This document shows positions 1 through 8,426 of a stretch of DNA of 58,666 nt, piece after piece. A program made the translations under genes and the position numbers. This DNA comes from Paralcaligenes ureilyticus (GTDB taxonomy: Bacteria > Pseudomonadota > Gammaproteobacteria > Burkholderiales > Burkholderiaceae_B): assembly GCF_004346225.1 (NCBI RefSeq), contig NZ_SMAJ01000021.1, positions 1-58,666 on the forward strand, written 5' to 3'. The notes under the pieces are model-generated. The model was not told the origin of the DNA and made no database searches. It saw only the letters and a list, made by a program, of their open reading frames with translations. How positions within the stretch are numbered: position 1 is the stretch's first letter; each line of letters starts with the position of its first letter.

Positions 1-173
1 CAGTCGGAGCGCGCAGCGCCCCGACCGCTGGACGGACCGGACGGTACCCACCCCTCGCCCTGCGGCGTCTTAACAGAATGACCCCACCCAAAACGATGAC
101 CACTCCCAAAACGGCTCAAAAAAGAGCGACACGAAACCCGTTCAGTTCCGTAAACACGTCAACCGAAAATGCC
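1..173. other. Non-coding left edge with a 31-bp inverted copy of the right-end repeat
   Basis: No convincing gene is visible. Positions 36-66 are an exact reverse complement of positions 58018-58048 near the other end of the window. Both lie in GC-rich intergenic sequence, so this is probably part of a dispersed repeat. The rest of the stretch is the downstream flank of sucD. Confidence 0.6.
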
Positions 174-1052
174 CTAACGGCCAGCCATCGCTTGATGCAT
201 CGTCTGTCCCAGTGCCGCCGGTGAATTGGCAACGTGAATGCCCGCGGCCCGCATGGCTTCGATCTTGGCGGACGCAGTGCCTTTGCCCCCCGAGATGATG
301 GCGCCGGCATGCCCCATGCGGCGCCCCGGCGGGGCGGTGGTGCCGGCGATAAAGCCGATCACAGGTTTCCTGGTGTTGGATCGTTGCAGGAATTCGGCCG
401 CCTCCTCTTCTGCCGAGCCGCCGATTTCACCGATCATGATAATGCCTTCGGTGGCGTCATCGGCCAGAAACATCTCAAGGCAATCGATGAAGTCGGTACC
501 ATTGACCGGATCGCCGCCGATCCCGATGCAGGTCGTCTGGCCCAGGCCGACGGCGGTGGTTTGAGCGACGGCTTCGTAGGTGAGGGTGCCGGAACGCGAT
601 ACGATGCCGATCTTGCCGGGCCGATGGATATGGCCTGGCATAATGCCGATCTTGCATTGCCCCGGGGTGATGACGCCTGGGCAGTTGGGCCCGATAAGCC
701 GGCTGCCGGAATGCGCCAGCGCGCGTTTGACGCGCACCATGTCGACCACGGGGATACCTTCGGTAATGCAAACGATGAGTGGTACCTCCGCATCGAGCGC
801 CTCGAGAATGGCATCGGCGGCATAAGGCGGCGGCACATAGATGACCGACGCATTGGCGCCGGTCGCGGCTACGGCATCCGCCACGGTATCGAATACCGGT
901 AGTCCAATGTGCTTGGTGCCGCCTTTGCCGGGGGTGACTCCCCCCACCATGCAGGTGCCATAAGCCATGGCCTGTTCAGAGTGGAAAGTGCCTTGCTGGC
1001 CGGTGAAACCCTGGCAAATGACTTTGGTATTGCTGTCGATCAGAACGGCCAT
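174..1052 (-). CDS. sucD: Succinyl-CoA synthetase alpha subunit (SucD type)
   Basis: The 292-residue product matches the alpha subunit of ADP-forming succinyl-CoA synthetase. It carries the CoA-binding Rossmann domain at the N-terminus (residues about 5-100, with the [10 protein letters not shown] motif) and the C-terminal ligase domain. His248 in GRRMGHAG is the phosphohistidine expected to relay phosphate between succinyl phosphate and ADP. It starts one base after the sucC stop, so the two are co-transcribed. The pair diverges from a thiamine-diphosphate enzyme and an Frc-type CoA-transferase, so it may serve that pathway, for example by making succinyl-CoA as a CoA donor, rather than the citric acid cycle. 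Related malate and other acyl-CoA ligases share the fold, so substrate is not certain. Confidence 0.9.
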   Translation of the reverse strand: MAVLIDSNTKVICQGFTGQQGTFHSEQAMAYGTCMVGGVTPGKGGTKHIGLPVFDTVADAVAATGANASVIYVPPPYAADAILEALDAEVPLIVCITEGIPVVDMVRVKRALAHSGSRLIGPNCPGVITPGQCKIGIMPGHIHRPGKIGIVSRSGTLTYEAVAQTTAVGLGQTTCIGIGGDPVNGTDFIDCLEMFLADDATEGIIMIGEIGGSAEEEAAEFLQRSNTRKPVIGFIAGTTAPPGRRMGHAGAIISGGKGTASAKIEAMRAAGIHVANSPAALGQTMHQAMAGR

Positions 1053-1053
1053 G

Positions 1054-2262
1054 TCAATTTACTCCTTCAGTGGCTTGGGCAACGGCTGTCGTTACCTTTT
1101 GAGCGGCATCGGCCAGGTTGTCGGCCGACATAATGGGCAGACCCGAATCACGCAGAATCTGTTTGCCCAGTTCAACATTGGTGCCTTCCAGGCGAACCAC
1201 CAGCGGCACGTTCAAGTTGACCTCGCGAGCAGCGGCCACAACGCCGTCGGCAATCACGTCGCAACGCATGATGCCACCGAAGATATTGACCAGGACGCCT
1301 TCTACCTTCGAATCGGCCAGGATCAGCTTGAATGCGGCCGCAACACGTTCGCGCGTGGCCCCACCGCCCACGTCGAGAAAATTGGCCGGCTCGCCGCCAT
1401 ACAATTTAATGATGTCCATGGTGGCCATCGCGAGGCCGGCGCCATTCACCATGCAGCCTATATTGCCGTCCAGCTTCACGTAGTTCAGGCTGTGCCTGGC
1501 GGCTTCCAGTTCGGCCGGATCTTCTTCGCTTTCGTCACGCAACGCTTCGATATCGGCGTGGCGAAAGAGCGCGTTGTCGTCGAAACTCATCTTGGCGTCC
1601 AGGGCCAGAATATCGCCGTCATCGGTAAGCACCAGAGGGTTGATTTCGACGATTTGAGCATCCAGCTCGGTAAAGGCACGGTACATGCTCAGTATGAAGC
1701 GCGTAGCTGCGCCGATTTGCTTGCCCGTCAGGCCAAGCCCATAGGCCACCTGGCGCGCGTGGAATGTCTGGGCGCCCGTGGCTGGGTCGATGGATATCTT
1801 GAGAATTTTTTCCGGTGAGCGGTGTGCAATCTCTTCGATTTCCATGCCGCCCTCGGTGGACGCCATGATCGTAATCCGCGAGGTGGCCCGGTCGATCAGC
1901 ATGCCTATATAGAGTTCGCGTTGGATACGGTAGCCTTCTTCTATATAGAGGCGCCTGACCTCTCGGCCCGTTTCGCCGGTCTGCTTGGTGACCAATACCG
2001 ACGACAGCATTTTTTCGGCGTTCGCGGCAACTTCGTCGATCGATTTCACCACGCGCACGCCGCCGTTGCCGCCAGGATCGTTTTTGAACCGTCCCGCGCC
2101 GCGGCCGCCGGCATGGATTTGCGATTTGACTACCCAAAGCGAGCCGCCAAGCTTTTCGGCGGCAGCCCTGGCCTCGGCGGGAGAGAAGGCCACAATGCCT
2201 TTGGGCACTGAGGCTCCATAACGTCCGAGCAATTCTTTGGCCTGATATTCATGAATGTTCAT
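1054..2262 (-). CDS. sucC: Succinyl-CoA synthetase beta subunit (SucC type)
   Basis: The product is 402 residues, with an ATP-grasp domain at the N-terminus (begins [12 protein letters not shown]) and a C-terminal CoA-ligase domain ([28 protein letters not shown]). It forms the nucleotide-binding subunit with SucD. I chose the ATG at 2262 because GAGGG lies just upstream and MNIHEYQ is the family's usual N-terminus; a longer reading frame would add 21 unlikely residues. The wording of the sequence ([12 protein letters not shown] followed by an insertion, [10 protein letters not shown]) resembles, from memory, alphaproteobacterial SucC more than the usual beta/gammaproteobacterial one. That suggests a second, acquired copy tied to this catabolic locus. 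Confidence 0.9.
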   Translation of the reverse strand: MNIHEYQAKELLGRYGASVPKGIVAFSPAEARAAAEKLGGSLWVVKSQIHAGGRGAGRFKNDPGGNGGVRVVKSIDEVAANAEKMLSSVLVTKQTGETGREVRRLYIEEGYRIQRELYIGMLIDRATSRITIMASTEGGMEIEEIAHRSPEKILKISIDPATGAQTFHARQVAYGLGLTGKQIGAATRFILSMYRAFTELDAQIVEINPLVLTDDGDILALDAKMSFDDNALFRHADIEALRDESEEDPAELEAARHSLNYVKLDGNIGCMVNGAGLAMATMDIIKLYGGEPANFLDVGGGATRERVAAAFKLILADSKVEGVLVNIFGGIMRCDVIADGVVAAAREVNLNVPLVVRLEGTNVELGKQILRDSGLPIMSADNLADAAQKVTTAVAQATEGVN

Positions 2263-2618
2263 TTGTCCCTCGATTCCTTGATTGTCTGGGAAAACATGCT
2301 CTGAAGATGCCGCCTGAGACGCCATATGCGTATATGGTATGTGATATATTTAATTTCATCAAGACGTACGAGGGTATTTTCATAGGCGGCACTATCGTTC
2401 GGTGGATCCGTCCGGCATTTTTTTGACAACGTTTATTTTTGTGCATTGCAGCTATTTTTGGTGACGTTGGCACCGTTGAAAAAAGGTGTTTCCGTGATCA
2501 AAAAAATAGGAATAAGGCTTGTAAAAATATTGTATATCACATATCCTATGCCATCGTTACCAGATAATTTACGCCCAACGAAATCAGAATTCGGCATTTA
2601 TCCGAGAAGGAGACATCC
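2263..2618. promoter_or_regulatory. Divergent promoter region with paired ATATCACATA-type boxes
   Basis: This 356-bp AT-rich gap separates sucCD (minus) from the lyase-frc genes (plus). One box at 2336-2348 (GGTATGTGATATA) recurs inverted at 2533-2546 (TATATCACATATCC), one near each divergent start. A possible sigma-70 promoter for the plus-strand genes is TTGTAA (2519-2524), 17 bp, TATCCT (2542-2547), so the right box overlaps the -10. The plus gene has a good AAGGAG site at 2607-2612. The symmetrical boxes suggest one regulator acting on both directions. Confidence 0.5.
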
Positions 2619-4373
2619 ATGTCCACAGTCGTTACGAACCCATCCCAGACCACCACGGCCGATGACACGCTGAAGCAAAAAAGCAGGAGCGCCAGCGTTG
2701 TGTCCGGCGGCCATCTGGTTGCAAAGGCGCTCAAGACCGAAGGCATCGATACTATTTTTACGCTATGTGGCGGCCATATCATTGACATTTACGATGGCTG
2801 CGTTGACGAAGGCATTCGCATCATCGACGTGCGGCATGAGCAGGTTGCCGCACACGCGGCGGATGGCTATGCGCGCCAGACGGGCAAGTTGGGCTGCGTG
2901 GTCACCACTTCGGGGCCTGGGTGTACCAACGCGATGACCGGCATCGCCACGGCGTTCCGCTCGGAAACTCCGGTGCTGCATTTAGGCGGGCAGGGTGCGT
3001 TGAGTCAGCACAAGATGGGTTCGTTGCAAGACTTGCCCCATGTCAGCTTCATGACGCCCATCACCAAGTTCGCCGCCACTATTTCCAGCACCGAGCGCGT
3101 GGCCGACATGATTTCGATGGCGGCGCGCGAATGCTTCAGCGGTGCCCCCGGCCCGTCGTATCTGGAAATTCCGCGCGACGTGCTCGACCGTGAAATCGAA
3201 CTGAGTGCAGCCGTGCTGCCCAAGGCCGGGCATTATCGCGCTTCGACCAAATCGGTGGGCGATCCGGCCGATATCGAAAAACTGGCCGATATCCTGGTCA
3301 ACGCCGAGCGTCCGGCGATTTTGTTCGGCCAGCAAGTGTGGACTGCCCGTGGTCACGAAGAAGCCGTTGCGTTGCTGCGCGGCCTGGATATCCCGGGCTA
3401 TTTCAATGGCGCAAGCCGTGGCCTGCTGCCGCCAGGGGATCCGCATCACTTTGACCGCACTCGTTCACAAGCCTTCGTCAAGGCCGATGTGCTGGTGATT
3501 GTAGGGACGCCGTTCGATTTCCGCATGGGCTATGGCAAACGCATCAACAAAGACGTTACGTTGGTGCAGATCGACATGGACTATCGCACCGTGGGCAAGA
3601 ACCGCGATATCAGCCTGGGCCTGGTAGGCGACCCCGGCGCGATTCTTGGCGCGGTGTTGCAAGCCGCAGGCGGGCGCATCAAAAATGACAAGCGTCAGGA
3701 GCGCCGCAAATGGATGGCCGAGTTGAGCAAGGCCGAAACCGTGGCGCTTGACAAGGTGATGCCGCTTTTCAGATCCAACAGCACGCCTATCCACCCGTAT
3801 CGAGTGGCTTACGAGTTGAACGAGTTTCTGGGCGAAGATACTATCTATATAGGCGATGGCGGCGATGTGGTGACTATTTCCGCGCAAGCGGTACGGCCTC
3901 GCAACCCTGGCCAGTGGATGGATCCGGGTGCGCTGGGTGCGCTGGGCGTGGGCACGGGCTTTGCCATTGCGGCCGGGTTGGCCGACCCGGAGAAGGAGGT
4001 GCTGTGCTACTACGGCGACGGCTCGTTCGGCATGACCGCGTTCGACATGGAAACGGCCAACCGCTTTGGCGTGCCCTATCTGGCCGTGATTGGCAACAAC
4101 TCGGCGATGAACCAGATACGCTACGGGCAAATTACCAAGTACGGCGAAAAACGCGGCAGTGTGGGCAATTTGCTTTCGGATGTTCCTTTTTCCAGGTTTG
4201 CCGAAATGCTTGGCGGCTATGGCGAAGAGGTGCGCGACCCGAACCAGATCGCGGCGGCGCTGCAGCGCGGGCGCGAGTCGATTGCCAAAACGGGCCGTTC
4301 GGCGGTCATCAATATTTGGGTCGATCCGCGCGAATATGCCCCCGGCACTAAAAATCAAACCATGTACAAATAA
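2619..4373 (+). CDS. Thiamine-diphosphate enzyme: oxalyl-CoA decarboxylase or 2-hydroxyacyl-CoA lyase candidate
   Basis: The 584-residue product has the three-domain layout of the acetolactate synthase / oxalyl-CoA decarboxylase / 2-hydroxyacyl-CoA lyase superfamily. Glu74 in VRHEQ is the cofactor-activating glutamate, and the diphosphate/Mg motif runs from GDG (466-468) to NN (493-494). An AAGGAG site precedes the ATG. It is 26 bp upstream of an Frc homologue and shares the region with an OxlT-type transporter, which points to oxalyl-CoA cleavage to formyl-CoA and CO2. However the segment [14 protein letters not shown] (about 47-60) is not the YGVVGIPVT wording I recall from Oxalobacter and E. 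coli oxalyl-CoA decarboxylases. It is closer in style to acetolactate synthase and bacterial 2-hydroxyacyl-CoA lyases. Fold is sure; reaction is open. Confidence 0.75.
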   Translation: MSTVVTNPSQTTTADDTLKQKSRSASVVSGGHLVAKALKTEGIDTIFTLCGGHIIDIYDGCVDEGIRIIDVRHEQVAAHAADGYARQTGKLGCVVTTSGPGCTNAMTGIATAFRSETPVLHLGGQGALSQHKMGSLQDLPHVSFMTPITKFAATISSTERVADMISMAARECFSGAPGPSYLEIPRDVLDREIELSAAVLPKAGHYRASTKSVGDPADIEKLADILVNAERPAILFGQQVWTARGHEEAVALLRGLDIPGYFNGASRGLLPPGDPHHFDRTRSQAFVKADVLVIVGTPFDFRMGYGKRINKDVTLVQIDMDYRTVGKNRDISLGLVGDPGAILGAVLQAAGGRIKNDKRQERRKWMAELSKAETVALDKVMPLFRSNSTPIHPYRVAYELNEFLGEDTIYIGDGGDVVTISAQAVRPRNPGQWMDPGALGALGVGTGFAIAAGLADPEKEVLCYYGDGSFGMTAFDMETANRFGVPYLAVIGNNSAMNQIRYGQITKYGEKRGSVGNLLSDVPFSRFAEMLGGYGEEVRDPNQIAAALQRGRESIAKTGRSAVINIWVDPREYAPGTKNQTMYK

Positions 4374-4399
4374 TTACGACAGCATCAGGAGGAAACGAC

Positions 4400-5632
4400 A
4401 TGAACACCAAAGCTCTCGAAGGCGTCCGAGTTCTGGACATGACCCACGTGCAGGCAGGGCCCACTGCCACACAACTATTAGCGTGGTTTGGCGCCGATGT
4501 GATCAAGGTGGAGTTGCCCGGACGAGGCGATATCACGCGCGGCCAGTTGCGCGATGTGCCCGATGCCGACAGCCTGTATTTTACGATGCTCAATTCCAAC
4601 AAGCGCAGCATTACCGTCAATATAAAAAACGCCAGTGGCAGGGCAGTCATGGAAGATTTGGTGCGTCACTGTGACGTGATTGCCGAAAATTTCGGGCCCG
4701 GCGTGCTTGATCGCGCCGGCTTTACGTGGGAACGTTTTCAAGAACTCAACCCCCGCATCAGTTATGCGTCGATCAAAGGCTTTGGCCCTGGCGCGTATGC
4801 AGATTGCAAGGCCTACGAAAACGTGGCGCAGTGCATGGGCGGTGCTTCGAGCACCACCGGTTTTGAAGATAGCCCGCCTGTCGTGACCGGCGCGCAGATT
4901 GGCGATTCGGGCACCGGTGTGCATTTTGTGGTGGGCATTCTGGCTGCGCTCCTGCAGCGTGAAAAGACCGGGCGCGGTCAGCGGATTGAGGTGGCCATGC
5001 AAGACGCGGTATTGAATCTGTGCCGCGTCAAGCTGCGCGATCAGCAGCGCGTGATGCGCGGGCCGTTGAACGAATATCCCAACGAGAAGTTCCACGACTA
5101 TGTGCCTCGCGCGGGCAATGCGTCGGGCGGGGGCCAGCCGGGAGCGGCATTGCGCTGCTCGCCGGGCGGCGCCAATGACTACGCTTATGTGATTATCCAG
5201 CCGCAGGGCTGGGAGCCACTGATGAAATTTTGCGGCCGCGAAGATCTGATCACGCATCCGGATTTTGCCACGCCTGAAGCGCGTCTGAGCCACTTGCCGG
5301 AGTGCTTCTCGATCGTTGAGCAATGGACGTGCACCAAGACCAAGTTCGAGGTGATGAAGACGCTCAACGACGTCAATGTCCCATGCGGCCCGATCCTGTC
5401 GACTAAAGATCTGATCGAAGACAAGTCGATGTACGAACGCGGCTTTCTGGTTGAGCTCGATCATCCGACACGTGGCAAATACGTACAGTTGGGTTGCCCG
5501 ATCAATCTGTCGGACTCGCCCGTGGATGTGAAGCGTGCTCCGTTGCTGGGCGAACACACCGACGAAATTTTGGCATGGTTGGGCAAGAGTCCGGCCGACA
5601 TCGCCAAATTGCATGAAGAAGGCTCTGTGTAG
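4400..5632 (+). CDS. frc: Formyl-CoA:oxalate CoA-transferase (class III, Frc type)
   Basis: The 410-residue protein is a family III (CaiB/BaiF) CoA-transferase. Its text closely follows Oxalobacter formyl-CoA transferase: [10 protein letters not shown] at the start, [30 protein letters not shown], and PLLGEHTDE near the end. Asp169 in IGDSGTG falls at exactly the catalytic position known for Frc. The mobile glycine loop is present as SGGGQ (242-246), with the first glycine replaced by serine. The protein is about 18 residues shorter than the Oxalobacter enzyme, just before that loop. AGGAGG at 4387-4392 gives a strong start. It should move CoA from formyl-CoA to oxalate or a related acid, feeding the lyase encoded just upstream. 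Confidence 0.9.
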   Translation: MNTKALEGVRVLDMTHVQAGPTATQLLAWFGADVIKVELPGRGDITRGQLRDVPDADSLYFTMLNSNKRSITVNIKNASGRAVMEDLVRHCDVIAENFGPGVLDRAGFTWERFQELNPRISYASIKGFGPGAYADCKAYENVAQCMGGASSTTGFEDSPPVVTGAQIGDSGTGVHFVVGILAALLQREKTGRGQRIEVAMQDAVLNLCRVKLRDQQRVMRGPLNEYPNEKFHDYVPRAGNASGGGQPGAALRCSPGGANDYAYVIIQPQGWEPLMKFCGREDLITHPDFATPEARLSHLPECFSIVEQWTCTKTKFEVMKTLNDVNVPCGPILSTKDLIEDKSMYERGFLVELDHPTRGKYVQLGCPINLSDSPVDVKRAPLLGEHTDEILAWLGKSPADIAKLHEEGSV

Positions 5633-5749
5633 CGGGCGCTGGCAGAATTGCAACATCGAAATGCAGATTGACAAAAAGGCGGTACGCAGGATCTTCGACG
5701 CTATGAAGGCGCGAAGAGCGTACCGTCTCTGACGGCGGAAGGGCTTTGC

Positions 5750-6523
5750 ATGAAATCCTGGGTACGCTATAGATCGCGTGACGATCGCATCGGCTTCGGT
5801 CTGCAGGACGAGCTTGGTCAGATTCACGTACACGACGGGGATATGTTCTACACACCGATCCCGACGGGAGTCCTGCTGAAGGCCGACGATGTCACCTTGC
5901 TCAGCCCCTGCCAGCCAAGCAAGATTGTTGCGCTATGGAATAATTTTCATGCCCTGGCGGCCAAGCTGGGGAAGACCGTGCCGTCGCATCCCTTGTTTCT
6001 CATCAAGCCGGCAACGTCGGTGTGCGGCACGGGCGCGAGCATCAAACGCCCTAAAAGCTACGACGGCAAGATTGTCTATGAAGGTGAGCTCGGCATCGTG
6101 ATCGGCAAGCGATGCAGCGATGTCGATCCGGGCGACGCATCCCGTCATATTTTCGGCTATACCTGCGTCAACGACATCACTGCAGCCGAGCTGCTCAACG
6201 AAGATCTCAATTTTGCCCAGTGGACACGCGCCAAGGGTTTTGACTCGTTTGGTGTGCTCGGTCCCTGCATTGTGCCTGGATTCGATTGGCGGGCCGCCAG
6301 CGTGGTGACTATGCTCGATGGCGTGGAGCGCCAAAACTACCCTTTGTCGGATATGGTGTTCGGGCCAGAGCAACTGGTCAGCCACATTTCGCGCGATATG
6401 ACGCTGCTGCCTGGCGACGTGATCGCCTGCGGAACGTCGCTGGGCGTGGGGTCGATCAAGAATGGGTCGTCCGTGCGGGTAGCCATTGAAGGAATCGGTG
6501 CGTTGACCAATAGCCTGACCTGA
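5750..6523 (+). CDS. Fumarylacetoacetate hydrolase family protein
   Basis: The 257-residue product is an FAH-superfamily hydrolase/decarboxylase (the fold of acylpyruvases, oxaloacetate decarboxylases and 2-hydroxyhepta-2,4-diene-1,7-dioate isomerases). The metal site is visible as Glu111 and Glu113 in VYEGELGIVIGK and Asp142 in VNDITA. It lies 117 bp after frc in the same direction, probably in the same unit. No substrate can be read from the sequence; a beta-keto or acylpyruvate-type acid is the family's usual target. A GGAAGGG stretch about 10 bp upstream supports the ATG at 5750. Confidence 0.85.
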   Translation: MKSWVRYRSRDDRIGFGLQDELGQIHVHDGDMFYTPIPTGVLLKADDVTLLSPCQPSKIVALWNNFHALAAKLGKTVPSHPLFLIKPATSVCGTGASIKRPKSYDGKIVYEGELGIVIGKRCSDVDPGDASRHIFGYTCVNDITAAELLNEDLNFAQWTRAKGFDSFGVLGPCIVPGFDWRAASVVTMLDGVERQNYPLSDMVFGPEQLVSHISRDMTLLPGDVIACGTSLGVGSIKNGSSVRVAIEGIGALTNSLT

Positions 6524-6560
6524 TTCGGTCGTGCTCGCGAAGAGCGGGTACCTCCGCAGA

Positions 6561-6587
6561 TGTAGCGGCAGCCCTCGTGGCTGCCAT
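6561..6587 (+). repeat. REP-type hairpin element
   Basis: Single copy of the dispersed 27-bp element: TGTAGC head, stem GGCAGCC, loop CTCGT, stem GGCTGCC. It lies between the converging FAH-family gene and the small unknown gene. Confidence 0.85.
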
Positions 6588-6676
6588 CGATGTTTAGAAA
6601 TGGAATAACGGCGCCGACAAGGCGTAAAAGAAGCCCCGCCGATTAGGGCAGGGCGGCAAAAGGTGATGCGGCGATT

Positions 6677-6991
6677 TCAGGCCACCGATGCCGGCTCGCC
6701 GAAATTTCGGTAATGCTCGTTTTGTTTGCTGCAAATAAGCTGGCTTAAAAAATCGATATCGTAGGCTTTCAACAAATGGGGTTGGCATACTTCAAGATAT
6801 TTGGCGATGCGCGCTCGGTCGGTGTTGCAGTCGAGGGCGTCCAGCCAATGCAGGGTATCCATACCCCAGCGAAAGCGCAGGTTCAATTCGCTGAAAGCGG
6901 CGTTGTATGCCTTCAGGTGTGCATCTTCGTCGGTCTGAGGTGGTGACATAGGGTGCATGCGCGTATACGATGGCAGATGTGCGGTATGCAT
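6677..6991 (-). CDS. Small conserved-looking protein of unknown function (104 aa)
   Basis: I do not recognise this family. The product is 104 residues, soluble, rich in aromatic residues and histidines (RFRWGMDTLHWLDALDC, HYRNFGEP), with no signal peptide or membrane segment. The start at 6991 is well supported: AGGAGG at 7000-7005 lies 8 bp upstream. Its promoter side carries short dyads at 7040-7066. It sits between the Frc operon and the LysR gene, so it may belong to the same regulon, but nothing in the sequence assigns a role. Confidence 0.65.
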   Translation of the reverse strand: MHTAHLPSYTRMHPMSPPQTDEDAHLKAYNAAFSELNLRFRWGMDTLHWLDALDCNTDRARIAKYLEVCQPHLLKAYDIDFLSQLICSKQNEHYRNFGEPASVA

Positions 6992-7039
6992 GATTGATTC
7001 CTCCTGGTTGCAATCATTGGTACTTGACGGCTGTCATCA

Positions 7040-7066
7040 TAGATACTATCTACAATACACGATAGT
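7040..7066. promoter_or_regulatory. Operator-like dyads upstream of the 104-aa gene
   Basis: TAGATACTATCTA (7040-7052) is a perfect 13-bp palindrome, and its ACTATC half pairs again with GATAGT at 7061-7066. The sites lie about 50 bp upstream of the minus-strand start at 6991, in AT-rich sequence, as expected for a regulator site. The regulator is unknown. Confidence 0.4.
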
Positions 7067-7131
7067 TAAAGATTTATTGGAAAACCATAATTATTTACTT
7101 ATATATTGGTAGCCGCTATGTTGAAACGGGA

Positions 7132-8061
7132 TCAGGCGTCCCAGGGCAAGTGGGTGTATTTGGCGATCAAGCGCGTGCCGTCTTCCAGGAGGAAGTTTTT
7201 GAACGCCAGTGCTACCGGCGGCAATCGCTTGTTTTTGCGGTGCACCACAAACCAATTGAGCATAACCGGAAAGCCTTCGATATCCAGGACGACCAAATTC
7301 TTCACCTGCAATTCCAGCGCTACGGTGTGAATCGACAGGAAGCTGATGCCCATCCCGGCGATGACGGCCTGCTTGATGGTTTCGGTGCTGGTGATCTCCA
7401 TGGCGATTTTCAGATTGGGGAGCCGGCCCGCAAAGCCTTCTTCCATTGAGTTTCTGGTGTCCGATCCTTTTTCCCGCACCACGAACGGTTCACGCGCCAG
7501 ACGCGCCAGTGGAATATTTTTTTTATTGGCCAGAGGATGGTTGGGCGCAGCCACGATCACATAGGGGTGAGGCGCTATGGATTCATTGATGGTATCCAGA
7601 TCGAGGGGCGGGCGCACCATGACCGCCAGGTCGGTGAGATTGCCGGCCAGTTGATGCAGAAGTTCCTCGCGATTATGGACGGCCAGATTAAGCACCACGC
7701 CCGAATGACGGCGCGTGAAATCGGCCAGTAGACGCGGAAAAAAATAATCGCCCGCGCTGATGACGGATACGTTGAGCTTGCCGCCGGAGATGCCCTTGAA
7801 GCGGACCATGGCTTCTTCGGCCTCCCGGAACTGACCGATGATCGAACGAGCATAGTGCAGCATTTCGCTGCCGGCCGGTGTAAGGTAGTTTTTTTTGCCG
7901 AGTTGTTCGAAAAGAGGTAAGCCGGCGTGTTCTTCAAGTTGCTTGACTTGGGTGGAGACGGCGGGTTGCGTCAGATGCAGTTCTTCCGCCGCGCGCGAAT
8001 AGCTCAGGTGCCGGGCCACCGTTTCGAACACTTTAAGTTGGCGCAGTGTGGCGTTTTTCAT
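7132..8061 (-). CDS. LysR-family transcriptional regulator
   Basis: The 309-residue product has the N-terminal winged helix-turn-helix (residues 1-62: LRQLKVFETVARHLSYSRAAEELHLTQPAVSTQVKQLEE) and a C-terminal periplasmic-binding-like effector domain. The wording is close to the CbbR/CysB-like branch of the family. It is divergent from the OxlT-type transporter gene across a 365-bp AT-rich gap, the standard position for a LysR activator of the neighbouring gene. It most likely controls the transporter and aldehyde dehydrogenase, and perhaps the Frc operon, in response to an organic acid. Confidence 0.92.
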   Translation of the reverse strand: MKNATLRQLKVFETVARHLSYSRAAEELHLTQPAVSTQVKQLEEHAGLPLFEQLGKKNYLTPAGSEMLHYARSIIGQFREAEEAMVRFKGISGGKLNVSVISAGDYFFPRLLADFTRRHSGVVLNLAVHNREELLHQLAGNLTDLAVMVRPPLDLDTINESIAPHPYVIVAAPNHPLANKKNIPLARLAREPFVVREKGSDTRNSMEEGFAGRLPNLKIAMEITSTETIKQAVIAGMGISFLSIHTVALELQVKNLVVLDIEGFPVMLNWFVVHRKNKRLPPVALAFKNFLLEDGTRLIAKYTHLPWDA

Positions 8062-8426
8062 GGAAAAATCCCATTGATTTTGTTGCAGATGTAAATTCCG
8101 ATAGCGCCAATAATAAATTAAAATCGCCCATTATTTTAGAACAATAAGCTATTACTTATGATTTATGAATTTTCACTGCCATTTAATTCCTATATCTTGT
8201 GTTTAATGACATTTAAGGTTCGGGTATACCCATGATGCATAAGTAGTTATTAATAGTTATGGTAAAAAACTTTAATTTTTACTAATTCTACTTTCAATTT
8301 AGGATCGTCGTTAAGGTGAGTGCCGTCTCAGGCGGCGTTTCCCGGGAGGGACTTCCACAGGAAGCCTATCTGAAATTCATCGCGCCCAGGCAGCATGCGC
8401 GATGAAAATAAGAACGGAGACAACGC
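8062..8426 (+). promoter_or_regulatory. LysR-transporter intergenic region with dyads and a hairpin-rich leader
   Basis: The left half is AT-rich and holds the dyad ATAAG-N6-CTTAT at 8144-8159, a plausible LysR box, with related ATAAG/GTTAT words near 8240-8260. The right half, just before the transporter, holds three small hairpins: GCCG/CGGC (8322-8336), CTTCC/GGAAG (8352-8364) and CATCGCGC/GCGCGATG (8378-8385 with 8397-8404). The last ends about 10 bases before the CGGAG ribosome site. This could be a regulated leader RNA; I cannot match it to a known riboswitch. Confidence 0.45.

Noticed and set aside
2619-4373. Calling the thiamine-diphosphate enzyme a plain acetolactate synthase
   Set aside because: No regulatory subunit gene follows, and it is coupled to an Frc CoA-transferase and an OxlT-type transporter, so a CoA-ester lyase fits the context better.
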